64,000 bases of DNA from a bacterium (GTDB taxonomy: Bacteria > Armatimonadota > Abditibacteriia > Abditibacteriales > Abditibacteriaceae). This document shows positions 36,801 to 47,613 of the stretch, piece by piece. The position numbers and the translations under genes were made by a program. Each line of letters begins with the position of its first letter. Within the stretch, counting starts at the first letter, position 1. Location of the stretch: contig SDZD01000012.1 in assembly GCA_004172935.1 (NCBI GenBank), positions 1-64,000 on the forward strand. The letters run 5' to 3'. A model generated the notes under the pieces. The model had not been told where the DNA came from, did not search any database, and saw only the letters and a program-made list of their open reading frames with translations.

Positions 36801-37765
36801 CGGGTTCAGCGAAGCCACAACGGGTTCGAGTTGCCGACTGGGTACAGCACGTTGGCCAGTGGGATAGCCGCCTTTCTAATCCCTCGCAAGGAACTGGCGG
36901 CGGACAAATCGTGAAGACGATTGTCGATGGGCGCGTCCAGAATATCGAGAGGATGAAGCCCGCCTACGTCAAACGCGATCAAGTGGCGTGGATTGGCACT
37001 CATCGCCACTTCGCGGGCGGCGACCGTATCTACCTCTTCTCTTACTTGTTCCAGGTCGGGCTTGATGTGCCACGCGGCGCTACACACATTACCCTGCCCG
37101 ACAATCCCCGCATTCGTATCGCAGCGCTGACGTTGGCTAACGACACCTTTGAGGACACCAAATCTGCGGGCTTGATTATCGAACCTCAAGTGAGCGATGC
37201 GACGCTTCCCAAAGTCCCACAACGCCAGAGCGGAAACAAACTTACTTTTGGGCCGACGGCACTTCAACAATTCGACGGCAAAACGGGCGTCATCTATGAC
37301 CAGCCTGAATTGTCCTCACTGCCTATTGGTGATGCCGATTCATGGACGATCAACTTCTTTGTCTATATGGATAAAGCCCCACTCGATCATACCCTGATGG
37401 CTGGTTTTGGCGACGCAAGCGATCAAAACGGTACACAGCGCTATTTAGGCCGTGTCGGTGGTGGCATCCAGTTCTGGGGGTCTCATGTTGACATTGATTC
37501 GGGCGTGCCCTTTGACATCGGTAAATGGCAGATGATTACTGCAACCTTCGACGGGAAAACAGTAACGATTTTCAAAAACGGCGACTCCATCAAAGCGGCC
37601 CCGGCCGTTCTGAGCGAAGCGGCCCCCGAAGCCAAACTCGCTCCCATTGATACATGGGACAAGGACAACCGCTTCACGGGACGTATCTCCGGTTTCGCCA
37701 TCTGGAACTACTCGCTGAAACCGACGGATATTCGCGACCTGATTAAAACAATGCCGACAGAATAA
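33890..37765 (+). CDS. Tat-exported GH38 alpha-mannosidase with C-terminal LamG-like domain
   Basis: A 1291-residue exported glycosidase. The N-terminus is a twin-arginine signal (TRRSFLKNALIATTG, then SAFA). The GH38 catalytic domain starts at about residue 50: AHDDTQW gives zinc ligands His61 and Asp63, YLPDCFGFPYSLP contains the nucleophile Asp174, and MTAHGVGCY gives the third-ligand region (His325). FHQFHDDLTGT matches the conserved family motif after it. The middle ~500 residues form the mannosidase beta domains. Residues about 880-1050 are a beta-rich domain (FDGKGESFAGELWPAN). Residues about 1100-1285 are a concanavalin/LamG-like module (WTINFFVYMDKAPLDH, WQMITATFDGKTVTIFKNGD). By family it releases alpha-linked mannose from glycans; placement outside the cytoplasm suggests glycoprotein or mannan degradation. 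Confidence 0.9.
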   Translation: MSSKQNNLGTTLVTRRSFLKNALIATTGSTVLMKLGTQSAFAQGAINGLRKPTLYMVATAHDDTQWNWTVQDTIRDYIPNTMRPNWDLMRKYPAYNFNYEATIHYGWFKEYHPEDWKELQDWVAKGRWKLSGSWVNAVDVVVPSPESLFRQALYGQAFFRREFGQVSRDIYLPDCFGFPYSLPTIAQHSGLNSFSSQKFDGWGGYFPAPFSVGRWEGVDGSQVVAALRPKGYGTKLRSDVSTDRNFTSDFTNADDQPVNMRYFGTGDQGGTPGEESVSWLQKAVENKNGVANVVSTSADQIAKDLTASQIAALPVYKGELLMTAHGVGCYSSQAIMKKWNRQNELLGDAAERAALGAQWLGGVDYPHQVLSAAWLRFLFHQFHDDLTGTCIPQAYTFSWNDELLSLNQFAQVLTTSIGAITRSLDTRVEGVPLTIYNSLDQSRRDCVEATVTLPKEAASVRVFDAGTKREVPSQVLSKNGREFKIAFIAAAPSVGVQIYDVRPSPTECTLNTSLKVSPNSLENARLRVRISSNGDVESVFDKVANRELLGATATLEHFKDFSGFWPAWEIMWDVVGKPPVGTLNENTQIKVIENGPARISVEVQRSLGDSVWVQHIRLTEDGDWLHMDNEVDWRSPGKLVKAAFPMASPNPKATFDLGLGTIDRPNANAKLYEVPAQNWADLSSPNGDSGMSILTATKYGFDKPNDSTLRLTLLRTPDGDNYPHSRTADIGHHRFAYAFAPHTGDWRLSDIQGKAARFNQPLRAFQTSPHAGSGRSLSLLRVSTKQVGVRALKRAEESDEWVVRLHELHGREAKGARIVFNSPLLSVREINAAEEVVGPYEAKDGALEFDLKPYQPRSFAIRLAPATAARRIQAPHSQAVELPFNLNGISTNDNLTLGNFDGKGESFAGELWPANLELNGLHFELGKVGTPNFVECRGQTIKLPAGDFSRAVLLATSIGGDQNDEFVVHAPGSAKPQRVRVADWVQHVGQWDSRLSNPSQGTGGGQIVKTIVDGRVQNIERMKPAYVKRDQVAWIGTHRHFAGGDRIYLFSYLFQVGLDVPRGATHITLPDNPRIRIAALTLANDTFEDTKSAGLIIEPQVSDATLPKVPQRQSGNKLTFGPTALQQFDGKTGVIYDQPELSSLPIGDADSWTINFFVYMDKAPLDHTLMAGFGDASDQNGTQRYLGRVGGGIQFWGSHVDIDSGVPFDIGKWQMITATFDGKTVTIFKNGDSIKAAPAVLSEAAPEAKLAPIDTWDKDNRFTGRISGFAIWNYSLKPTDIRDLIKTMPTE

Positions 37766-37786
37766 AACACCTGTTCTCTGTTTAGT

Positions 37787-37826
37787 CACTCTGGATTCGC
37801 CACAACCTGTGGCGGAATCCAGAGTG
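37787..37826. terminator. Hairpin after the GH38 gene
   Basis: CACTCTGGATTCGCCACA pairs with TGTGGCGGAATCCAGAGTG, an ~18-bp stem with one bulged base and a four-base loop. It starts 22 bp after the mannosidase stop codon. No T-run follows on the plus strand. Confidence 0.6.
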
Positions 37827-37953
37827 ATATTGGTGCAGCACAGGACGGCCACGTACTCACCACTAATTAGACAAATAACTGTGAGGGATTTAGAACTTCA
37901 TCGACAAAGATTTTCTGACGAGTAAACGGCCTTTTATAGTCTGCGACCTAGGG

Positions 37954-38856
37954 TTACGAACCGGGAGCAGGCTTAGCGGCACTGGGATCACCTGTTGGGG
38001 GTGGGGCATGGTCGGTTGGGGCGGGCGGCCCCAGTAACTGAGCCAATAAAGGCTGAAGCCCTTCCGCCCATACTTGATACCCCTTCACTGTCAGGTGTAA
38101 TTTGTCAGCTGTCATGCCCTCGAACAGAGTGCCATCGGGCGAGGCGAGTTTGTCGTTGACGTTCAGGTAATAGATGGTCTTTCCATCAGAGAGCTTTTCA
38201 ATGCCCTGATTGATTTGCTGAATTTCTGGCAGCACGGCCATATTGTCATTACGCGGAAAGATGGCAGTCAGGATAATCTTGGCCATGGGCGCTTTTTGCT
38301 GACTGGTTTCTATGAGCGCGCGAATGCCAGCAACAATGTCGGCAACTTTGGCTTCATCCCCTACAGTGGTGCCGACATTATTCGTACCCGCGAGAATAAC
38401 AATGACTTTGGGATTGACTGCTTCAAGTTCACCATTTTGAATGCGCCATAGCATGTTCTGGATTCTATCAGCGCCCCAGCCGAAGTTGGCAGCGTTCCAA
38501 CCAAAGAAATTTTGCCTCCAGTTCGCCAACATCGCCGCGTACTGTGGGTCGGTTGCTCCCCAGCGCCGGGTAATGGAATCACCGAGAAAATAAAGGTCGA
38601 TACCGCCCGACTTCGCCTTGGCAACGAGTTGTTCGTGCGCGAGCCTGGAGTTGGCATCCTGGCGTGGTGATGGAACCGACGCATTACCAGAGTAACGCGG
38701 GCGAGTCGAAGTATTGGTTTGGGCAGGTTCGGTAGTTTGTGGCGGTAAGGTTTGAGCTTGTGCCTGCCAAGAAGCTAACAGCAATAGCGGTAAGGCGAGG
38801 ATTTTTTTGGAGGCAGGAGGACATGCAAATGGCGGCTTTTTGGTCGATAATTTCAT
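37954..38856 (-). CDS. Secreted SGNH/GDSL-family hydrolase
   Basis: A 300-residue exported esterase-like protein starting at ATG 38856, which gives a signal peptide (KKILALPLLLLASWQAQA before QTL). A Pro/Thr-rich linker (about 33-60) leads to the SGNH core: block I YFLGDSITRRWG (nucleophile Ser), the Gly of NFGWGADRI, block III LAGTNNVG (Asn) and block V DKLHLTVKGYQVWA (Asp and His). It matches the platelet-activating-factor acetylhydrolase-like branch often found as carbohydrate esterases. It is convergent with the GH38 mannosidase, so deacetylation of glycans in the same locus is plausible. Confidence 0.88.
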   Translation of the reverse strand: MKLSTKKPPFACPPASKKILALPLLLLASWQAQAQTLPPQTTEPAQTNTSTRPRYSGNASVPSPRQDANSRLAHEQLVAKAKSGGIDLYFLGDSITRRWGATDPQYAAMLANWRQNFFGWNAANFGWGADRIQNMLWRIQNGELEAVNPKVIVILAGTNNVGTTVGDEAKVADIVAGIRALIETSQQKAPMAKIILTAIFPRNDNMAVLPEIQQINQGIEKLSDGKTIYYLNVNDKLASPDGTLFEGMTADKLHLTVKGYQVWAEGLQPLLAQLLGPPAPTDHAPPPTGDPSAAKPAPGS

Positions 38857-39127
38857 AATGATTGTAGCGCCCATCTCTCAATCTACTGCAAAGCATTGAG
38901 ACTCTCGTAAAAAAGTGCCTACGGGACTTCATCGGAGAAACCGAGAACATGCCTTTTCGGAATCGTATAAGTCGGGGAGTGTTAGACAGCAGTGGAGAGG
39001 GATTGATTTACATAATAGGCGTTATTTGAGGTACTTTTTTGATCACCAAACCTCGCCGTTAATCAGGTTTCGTGAGCGATACGCAGAGAATCACAAGCTA
39101 ACGCACGACAAAAGGAGGTGCGTCGCA
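38857..39127. other. Upstream region of the SGNH gene, no gene seen
   Basis: About 270 bp between the SGNH hydrolase start and the terminator of the flavodoxin gene. It should contain the SGNH promoter. No operator, repeat or small gene is recognised. Confidence 0.5.
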
Positions 39128-39172
39128 GAAAAGGCAGCCAACTCACTGGAAACTGGGTTGGCTGCCTTTTTC
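39128..39172 (-). terminator. Rho-independent terminator of the redox operon
   Basis: On the minus strand GGCAGCCAAC and GTTGGCTGCC form a perfect ten-base stem with a ~14-base loop, preceded by AAAAA and followed by TTTTC. The hairpin touches the flavodoxin stop codon and closes the minus-strand operon. The A/T flanks would also let it work on the plus strand. Confidence 0.85.
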
Positions 39173-39851
39173 ATTTCAGCATATTTATTTTTTCCAACCA
39201 ATTATCGACTTCTTTCTCCACGGCTTTAGCTCTGGCTTCTTTGATAACCAAGAGGTGTCCGTCTCTTTCTATTCCTCCCCTGGTAACGAAGCCTTCCAAG
39301 ACTGTACTCTGCGGACATAGCTTTTTCACCGTCTCAAAGCTGTTTCCTTCACCGTAGCCCGCATTTGTGTTGAATGGGATGACCGTCTTTCCTTTCAAGT
39401 TGTACTGACGCAAAAAACTCTTCATCGGTGGTGGCAACTGCATTCCCCACGTAGGAAAGCCCACAAACACGGTATCGTATCCCTCTATGCGGTCAATTTT
39501 AGTTTTCAAGGGCGGCAAATATCCGGTCTCATTTTCGCGCGCGACCTGCGCCACGGTCGCTTGATAATCAACCGGGTAAGGCGTTTTTAATTCGAGCGCG
39601 ACGAGGGTGCCGCCAACCTTTTGCCGGATGAATTGCGCGACTGCTTTGGTGTTACTCGTCCGGGAGAGATACACGATCAGAACCTTCTTGTTGGCTGGTA
39701 CTGGTGGCTTATTTATGGACACTGGCTGCGCGCGCGAACACCCACAGAGCAACCCCATACAAACCACGATAGCCAGCGACCAAAGGGACTGGCTTTTTGT
39801 TGTCTGCCAGAACTCAATAATTAGATTTCTTCCTGATGTACCTCGATTCAT
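39171..39851 (-). CDS. Flavodoxin-like lipoprotein
   Basis: A 226-residue exported flavoprotein. A hydrophobic segment ends in a lipobox (LWSLAIVVCMGLLCGCS), so it is probably lipid-anchored. From residue about 55 the flavodoxin fold is clear: VLIVYLSRTSNTKAVAQFI forms the FMN phosphate loop, YDTVFVGFPTWGMQLPPPM contacts the ring, and VIPFNTNAGYGEGNSF the third loop. The ribosome-binding site AGGAG overlaps the end of the upstream aldo/keto reductase gene (11-bp gap), so the two are co-transcribed. Flavodoxins of this type pair with aldo/keto reductases in AraC-regulated clusters; an export signal on one is uncommon. Confidence 0.85.
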   Translation of the reverse strand: MNRGTSGRNLIIEFWQTTKSQSLWSLAIVVCMGLLCGCSRAQPVSINKPPVPANKKVLIVYLSRTSNTKAVAQFIRQKVGGTLVALELKTPYPVDYQATVAQVARENETGYLPPLKTKIDRIEGYDTVFVGFPTWGMQLPPPMKSFLRQYNLKGKTVIPFNTNAGYGEGNSFETVKKLCPQSTVLEGFVTRGGIERDGHLLVIKEARAKAVEKEVDNWLEKINMLK

Positions 39852-39862
39852 GATTTCATCTC

Positions 39863-41065
<1,203 letters not shown>

Positions 41066-41245
41066 AAAATTTCTCCTGGGAGAGGGGGGACTTAAAAAAC
41101 ACCTGTGTCCCAGCGTGGTTTGTTCGCCTGAATTGCCAGTTCATTCACATCTAACCGCGCTTTCTGCGAATTGGGGGTGGCGACGGTTGAACAATCGATC
41201 TGAAAATCGGAGTTAGGAGACATCCCCGTACCAAAGTTAGTAAGT

Positions 41246-42172
41246 TCATGCCCGCATCTCTGCCGGAGTGGTCGGTGCAGGAGCATCGGGTGCGGCCAGC
41301 GGCACGAGGACGGCTTTGCTCTGGTCGATGAGGACCAAGGCGTTGTCACCAATTTGGGTCACTCCCATCGCGCGGTTAAGTCCTTCTTTGATGACGCGCA
41401 CCTGCCCCCGCCCATTCTCGACAGTGATTTCCGTAAGTCTTCCACTGCCTTCGACTTGTAATAGCGTCTTTGGCCCAGACGTACGCAGACCATCGGGACG
41501 TGAGAATGGCAAGGATGTTTCGAGTTCCACAATCGGCCCTGCAGTACCATCAGTTTTTACCGCAATGCGCAGCAATTTACTGTTAAAGACGTTGTTCACA
41601 TATACCAAACCGTCCTCCAAAAGACTAATGCCGTCCACTCCGCGCAACTCAGGGGCGGCAACCCAGACTTCTAGTGCTTCAGCGCCGGGCCTGAGTCGAA
41701 GCACCCTCCCTCCCGTCGTGTCAGTGGTGTAAGCAGTCCCGTCGACTGCGATAGCCACATCGTTGCCCAGTCCGCCACCGGGCAATGGGTATATGCCCTT
41801 CGCGACGCCCGTCTTCAAATCGAATGACCGTAATGCGGGCAGTACCGTTGCTGCCGCCCCACCGCGCCCAAACGGAGCGTTGGCGCACACCCACAGCGTG
41901 TTTGATTTGTCGTGCGCGAGGACACCGGCCACGCTGGCAAGCCCGTTTGCTTCCGCCAAAATCCACGCTTCGGCTTGCGCTGCACCGGGGAGCGCCCGGT
42001 AAATAGTGCCCTTGGACATACTGCCAAAGAACACCGTGCCGTCCTGACTTGAGGTGAGATTCTCCGGCCCTACGCGGGTATCGTTAATGGCGATCTCCGT
42101 GCGCTCTTGCGCCAACATAGGCAGCGTGCCCGCGAGAACGAAAGATGCGAAAACAAATATCGTTTTTTTCAT
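41246..42172 (-). CDS. Secreted SMP-30/gluconolactonase-like beta-propeller
   Basis: A 308-residue exported protein with a signal peptide (MKKTIFVFASFVLAGTLPML, then AQ). The rest is a six-bladed propeller of the SMP-30/strictosidine-synthase-like type: GPENLTSSQDGTVFFGSMSKG, GVLAHDKSNTLWVCANAP, GNDVAIAVDGTAYTTDTTGG, GVDGISLLEDGLVYVNN, RPDGLR and a last blade DNALVLIDQSKAVLVPL. Family members are calcium-dependent lactonases. Its ATG overlaps the upstream stop codon by four bases (ATGA), so it is translationally coupled to the sorbosone-dehydrogenase-like gene. Oxidation of a sugar followed by lactone opening would explain the pairing; this is inference. Confidence 0.8.
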   Translation of the reverse strand: MKKTIFVFASFVLAGTLPMLAQERTEIAINDTRVGPENLTSSQDGTVFFGSMSKGTIYRALPGAAQAEAWILAEANGLASVAGVLAHDKSNTLWVCANAPFGRGGAAATVLPALRSFDLKTGVAKGIYPLPGGGLGNDVAIAVDGTAYTTDTTGGRVLRLRPGAEALEVWVAAPELRGVDGISLLEDGLVYVNNVFNSKLLRIAVKTDGTAGPIVELETSLPFSRPDGLRTSGPKTLLQVEGSGRLTEITVENGRGQVRVIKEGLNRAMGVTQIGDNALVLIDQSKAVLVPLAAPDAPAPTTPAEMRA

Positions 42173-43533
42173 TGTCCGCCCCCTGTGTAGGTCACACGCC
42201 AGATGATGTTGGAACCATCATCGCTCACTAGAAGCGAGCCGTCTTTGGCGACGGTGACACCTACCGGGCGGCCCCACACATTGCCTTCGGGCGTCACGAA
42301 CCCAGTCAGGAAGTCTTCGTATTCGCCGGTCGCGTTTCCATTGTTCACGGGGATGCGCACGACTTTGTAACCAGTACGACGGCTGCGATTCCACGAGCCA
42401 TGCTCAGCAGCGAATGCGTGTAAACGGTAGTCGGTGGGAAACTGCCTGCTGTTGTAGAAGGTCATCGCCAAAGAAGCTGAGTGCGACTGCAACAAAACAT
42501 CTGGTACGATCACTTTCTCGGCCAACTCTGGGTGTTCGCCTACATGACGCGGGTCTTGGTGGTTGCCGATGTAGAACCAGGGCCAGCCATAAAAGCCGTC
42601 CGCTTTGACCTTCGTCACATAATCAGGCACCAAATGGTCCCCAAGTCCATCACGTTCGTTCACCGAAGTCCACAGCTCGCCCGTTGTGGGATGCACGGCC
42701 AATCCCACCGGGTTACGGATGCCACTGGCGTAAACGCGCTCGTTTTTGCCGTCTGGGTCAACCTCGAAGATGCGGGCACGGCGCTGTTCGACCTCATGAC
42801 CGTTCGGATTTTCATCCACATTGGAAAGAGAACCAATTGAGACATACATCTTTTTGCCATCGTTCGAGAACACGATGTCACGCGTCCAGTGCCCTCCACC
42901 AGTCAGGCGTCCCCCACCCGAAAGGTTATAAATCGTTTCACCTGCACCAGTCACCTTCAGATCGCCGTTTTTATAGGGGTATCGCACAACCGCATCGGTG
43001 TTCGCGACGTACATATATTGAGGATTAGGGCCGGGCGGATAAAAGGCGATGCCGAACGGCTGGCGTAATCCCTCAACAAAGGTTTGATTTGCTTCAGTTT
43101 TGCCATCATCATCAATGTCACGCAAAAGGCGCACCCGATTGGCCCGGCTTTCTGCGATGAATACATCTCCGTTGGGAGCAGTGACAATTTTGCGAGGATT
43201 GTCCAATCCGCTCGCGAACTCCTCGACTTTGAAGCCACGAGGGGCTTGAGGCATGGCACCATTAGGGCGAGGCACAGTGCGGGGAAAATTCATCGCTGAA
43301 CGGGTATCATAAGGCGCGGCCAGCTCAGCAGTCGTGATTTTACGGCGCACTCCAGGGGCGTCCGTGCTATAGTCGCCCAACGCCTCTTGACCTGCAAGGA
43401 CAGCTCCCTGCCCCTCATTTTTTTGAGTGGTGGTTTCCGCTTGTTGCCCAGAGCAACTCATGGAGAGAGTCCCCATGACAAACAGCAACAGCCCGCGAAG
43501 GCCTACAGTAATAATCGGCTTGTTTTGTGTCAT
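42169..43533 (-). CDS. Sorbosone-dehydrogenase-like PQQ-type lipoprotein
   Basis: A 454-residue exported propeller enzyme. The signal ends in a lipobox-like segment (LLLFVMGTLSMSCSG), suggesting a lipid anchor. The propeller begins at about residue 100: GFKVEEFASGLDNPRKIVTA, NGDVFIAESRANRVRLLRD, GGGHWTRDIVFSNDGKKMYV, YASGIRNPVGLAVHPTTGEL, DHLVPDYVTKVKADGFYGWP, AEHGSWNRSRRTGYKVVRI and GRPVGVTVAKDGSLLVSDDG. These match the L-sorbosone/soluble glucose dehydrogenase family, which uses PQQ and calcium to oxidise sugars or aldehydes. No PQQ synthesis gene is in the window. Confidence 0.87.
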   Translation of the reverse strand: MTQNKPIITVGLRGLLLFVMGTLSMSCSGQQAETTTQKNEGQGAVLAGQEALGDYSTDAPGVRRKITTAELAAPYDTRSAMNFPRTVPRPNGAMPQAPRGFKVEEFASGLDNPRKIVTAPNGDVFIAESRANRVRLLRDIDDDGKTEANQTFVEGLRQPFGIAFYPPGPNPQYMYVANTDAVVRYPYKNGDLKVTGAGETIYNLSGGGRLTGGGHWTRDIVFSNDGKKMYVSIGSLSNVDENPNGHEVEQRRARIFEVDPDGKNERVYASGIRNPVGLAVHPTTGELWTSVNERDGLGDHLVPDYVTKVKADGFYGWPWFYIGNHQDPRHVGEHPELAEKVIVPDVLLQSHSASLAMTFYNSRQFPTDYRLHAFAAEHGSWNRSRRTGYKVVRIPVNNGNATGEYEDFLTGFVTPEGNVWGRPVGVTVAKDGSLLVSDDGSNIIWRVTYTGGGQ

Positions 43534-43620
43534 TGAGTGTATTCCTTGTTTTGCATTCTCACCTCAAAGGTTGCCCCTCATCTTCAATTAGTTGTGGGGG
43601 GCGATGGCCTTGAAAAGGCT

Positions 43621-44523
<903 letters not shown>

Positions 44524-44632
44524 TTATTGTAGGTGAGGAGGAAAGAAAAACCATACAACGATTATGGAGAACCATTACACATTCCTCCAAAGTTTTAGAG
44601 AAAGCGAGATAAGGGGAGAATGGGAAGATAGA

Positions 44633-45580
44633 ATGAATACTATGAACCAAGAACAACTGACGCGCAGATACGGGCAGGAGCAAAGCCATCGACAAGAACT
44701 AGTTGAGTACCTGAATCAAGCCATGCCATACGATGGAAAGAATGAAGCATTCAAAGGGATCTTTCTTTTGCGAGCGTCCTCGTGTGCTGGAGCAGTCCAC
44801 GCAGTCACGGAACCCTCCCTGTGCATCATTGCTCAGGGCAGTAAGGAAATCTTTCTGGGGGAGGAACGTTATCAATATGACCCGTACTCCTATTTGCTCA
44901 CTACGATAGAACTCCCCTTGGTCGCGCGGGTATTGGATGCCACCAAAGAGCATCCCTACCTCGCCATCCGTTTGACTCTTGATCCGGTGGTGGTGAGTTC
45001 GGTCATGATGGAAATCGATTTGTCCCCATCTCGTGGGAAAAGCGATGTGAAAGCCCTCACTGTCAGTGCCGTAGACGTTGCGCTTCTAGAAACGGCGGTT
45101 CGCCTGGTTCGTGTACTCGACTCGCCTCAAGAGGCGCGCGTACTTCTGCCGCTGATCACGCGCGAAATTATTTATCGTATTCTAGTCAGCGAACAGGGCG
45201 ACCGACTGCGTCAAATGACGGTGCATGGCGGACATACTCACCGCATTGCACGCGCCATAGAGCGTATCAGCAAAGAGTTCAATCAGCCGCTGCGCATCGA
45301 AGAGTTGGCGAAACAGGTCGGCATGAGCGTGTCGGGATTTCACCACTACTTCAAGGCCGTGACTGCCATGAGTCCGTTGCAATTTCAAAAACAGATGCGC
45401 CTTCAGGAGGCTCGGCGTTTGATGTTAGGGGAAGATCTGGACGCTGCCAGTGCGGGCTACCGCGTTGGTTATGACAATGCAGCGCACTTTAGCCGCGAGT
45501 ACAAGCGCCTCTTCGGCGAACCGCCCATACGAAATGTTGAACGATTGCGCGAAGCGACGACCATAAGTACATCTATTTGA
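44633..45580 (+). CDS. AraC-family transcription regulator
   Basis: A regulator of about 315 residues. The N-terminal half is the AraC_N-type effector domain (EPSLCIIAQGSKEIFLGEERYQYDP, YLLTTIELPLVARV, PLITREIIYRILVSEQGDRLR). The C-terminal ~100 residues contain two helix-turn-helix motifs (LRIEELAKQVGMSVSGFHHYFK and, in the second, AAHFSREYKRLFGEPP). I choose ATG 44633; a longer frame opens at ATG 44564 and another ATG lies at 44642. Members of this branch sit next to aldo/keto reductase and flavodoxin genes and activate them under aldehyde or redox stress, which fits the divergent cluster here. Confidence 0.88.
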   Translation: MNTMNQEQLTRRYGQEQSHRQELVEYLNQAMPYDGKNEAFKGIFLLRASSCAGAVHAVTEPSLCIIAQGSKEIFLGEERYQYDPYSYLLTTIELPLVARVLDATKEHPYLAIRLTLDPVVVSSVMMEIDLSPSRGKSDVKALTVSAVDVALLETAVRLVRVLDSPQEARVLLPLITREIIYRILVSEQGDRLRQMTVHGGHTHRIARAIERISKEFNQPLRIEELAKQVGMSVSGFHHYFKAVTAMSPLQFQKQMRLQEARRLMLGEDLDAASAGYRVGYDNAAHFSREYKRLFGEPPIRNVERLREATTISTSI

Positions 45581-45902
45581 CACACGCCAACCTGTGACCT
45601 TAAAAGTCACCTACTGAACGCGATCATTTATCTCTCCCGTCGAATGTATTGGAAACCATCACCCTAACAGCAACACGGAACCAGGGGTCTATCGTGAGGC
45701 GATGGAAGATGAGTTTTGAAAAAGGTATCACGCTTATTTCCCCTATTCTGTGATCTGCTAACCCCCAATAATTTTCGTTCCCTCTATTGCCCCCAAGTTA
45801 CACTTAATGCTCGAATACTACGCTACGTCGCTCGCGGCGAGGTTCTTTATTTTAGCCTTAGCTAAAAAAGAATCGAGTGGAATTTGACACCAATAATTCA
45901 CT
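45581..45902. promoter_or_regulatory. Upstream region of the catalase gene
   Basis: 322 bp without a gene. GTGAC/GTCAC (about 45593-45609) may be a weak terminator of the AraC gene. An inverted repeat TTTTAGC-CTTA-GCTAAAA (45850-45867) lies 36 bp upstream of the catalase ATG and could be an operator. It does not match the PerR or OxyR consensus I know. Confidence 0.4.
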
Positions 45903-47492
45903 ATGAACGGATCGAACGGAAACGGAATTCCCGCTACTGGACAGGCCGTAAACGGCATTGGTAGCGCCGATGACACGCGCGTTGCTGAAGGCGAACAGTC
46001 GCAAACGCTCACCACCCGTCAGGGCCATCCAGTCACTAACAATCAAAATATGCGTACAGTCGGGAGTCGCGGCCCGACGACGTTGGAGAATTACCAGTTT
46101 CTGGAAAAAATTACCCATTTCGACCGCGAACGCATTCCTGAGCGCGTAGTCCACGCGCGCGGCGCTGGAGCGCACGGCTTTTTCGAAGCCTATGGTGCAG
46201 TCGGCGACGAGTCGATCAGCAAGTACACGCGCGCCAAGCTGTTTCAGGAAAAAGGCAAGCTCACTCCGGTATTCGTGCGCTTTTCATCGGTGATTCACGG
46301 CGGTCATTCGCCCGAAACACTACGCGACCCGCGTGGCTTCGCCGTGAAGTTCTACACCGAAGACGGCAACTGGGACCTCGTGGGAAATAACCTGAAGGTG
46401 TTCTTCATCCGCGATGCCATCAAGTTCCCCGACATGGTCCACTCGCTGAAGCCGGACCCGGTTACTAACCGCCAGGAAGGTGCCCGCATCTTCGATTTCA
46501 TGTCGCATCACCCTGAGTCGATGCACATGCTGACCTTCCTCTTTTCGCCGTGGGGCATTCCAGCCAACTACCGCGAAATGCAGGGTTCGGGCGTGAATAC
46601 CTACAAATGGGTCAACACCGCTGGTGAAGGCGTCCTCGTCAAATATCACTGGGAACCCAAAGCTGGCGTCCGCAACCTGTCCCAACCTCAAGCCGAAGCG
46701 ATTCAGGGCAAAAACTTCAACCACGCCACTCAGGATTTGTACGACGCTATCGAGCGCGGCGACTATCCCGAATGGGAGCTGTGCGTGCAGATTATGAGCG
46801 ACGACGAGCATCTCGAACTCGACTTCGACCCGCTCGACCCCACCAAACTGTGGCCGCAGGAAGAGTTCCCCTTCCTGCCAGTGGGTCGCATGGTTCTCGA
46901 CCGCAACCCTCAGAATTACTTCGCGGAAGTCGAACAGGTCGCTTTCGGCACTGGCGTTTTGGTCGATGGCCTCGATTTCTCGGACGATAAGTTGCTTCAA
47001 GGGCGCACCTTCTCGTACTCCGACACCCAGCGCTATCGCGTCGGCACCAACTACCTACAGTTGCCCATCAACGCGCCCAAAAAGCATGTCGCGACCAACC
47101 AGCGCGATGGACAGATGACCTTCGCGGTCGATTTGCCCAAGGGCGCTAACCCGCACGTCAACTACGAGCCGAGCAGCATGGACGGCCTCGTCGAAGCTGT
47201 ACCAGCAGGCAAAGACCACACACCAGAGTACAATGCCAAACTGGTGCGTCAAAGCCTTGATGGGCGCAATGAGTACGGCCAAGCCGGAGACCGCTGGCGC
47301 CAGCACGAAGATTGGGAAAAAGACGACTTGATTAACAATCTTGTGGATAACCTGAGCGGTGCGACCCGCTACGTGCAAGACCGCATGATTTGGCACTTCT
47401 CACAGTGCGACCCCGAATACGGTCGCCGCGTCGCAGAAGGTCTGGGAGTCTCGGTTCCGTCCACCGAACCCATTCCAACCGAAGCTGTTTAA
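45903..47492 (+). CDS. Monofunctional heme catalase
   Basis: A 529-residue enzyme converting hydrogen peroxide to water and oxygen. The start has a Gly/Asn-rich extension (about 40 residues) before the catalase core. Active-site signature [20 protein letters not shown] contains the distal His84. [29 protein letters not shown] and [18 protein letters not shown] follow, and the proximal heme ligand is Tyr372 in [12 protein letters not shown]. The length fits a small-subunit catalase without the extra flavodoxin-like domain. No signal peptide. An ankyrin protein gene follows after a terminator. Confidence 0.95.
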   Translation: MNGSNGNGIPATGQAVNGIGSADDTRVAEGEQSQTLTTRQGHPVTNNQNMRTVGSRGPTTLENYQFLEKITHFDRERIPERVVHARGAGAHGFFEAYGAVGDESISKYTRAKLFQEKGKLTPVFVRFSSVIHGGHSPETLRDPRGFAVKFYTEDGNWDLVGNNLKVFFIRDAIKFPDMVHSLKPDPVTNRQEGARIFDFMSHHPESMHMLTFLFSPWGIPANYREMQGSGVNTYKWVNTAGEGVLVKYHWEPKAGVRNLSQPQAEAIQGKNFNHATQDLYDAIERGDYPEWELCVQIMSDDEHLELDFDPLDPTKLWPQEEFPFLPVGRMVLDRNPQNYFAEVEQVAFGTGVLVDGLDFSDDKLLQGRTFSYSDTQRYRVGTNYLQLPINAPKKHVATNQRDGQMTFAVDLPKGANPHVNYEPSSMDGLVEAVPAGKDHTPEYNAKLVRQSLDGRNEYGQAGDRWRQHEDWEKDDLINNLVDNLSGATRYVQDRMIWHFSQCDPEYGRRVAEGLGVSVPSTEPIPTEAV

Positions 47493-47508
47493 ACCACTAT
47501 TCAAACTC

Positions 47509-47542
47509 AAAAGCTCCGCTCGCAAATGTGAGCGGAGCTTTT
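47509..47542 (+). terminator. Rho-independent terminator after the catalase gene
   Basis: AAAAGCTCCGCTC and GAGCGGAGCTTTT form a perfect stem with an eight-base loop, 17 bp after the catalase stop codon, ending in TTTT on the plus strand. Read-through would be needed for co-transcription of the ankyrin gene. Confidence 0.92.
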
Positions 47543-47613
47543 GTTGTGCGGACCTCACGTTTTGCCTATAGGCGGTTTGCCTGTGGGCAGGGCCGTCAAA
47601 CTAAAACCACGAC

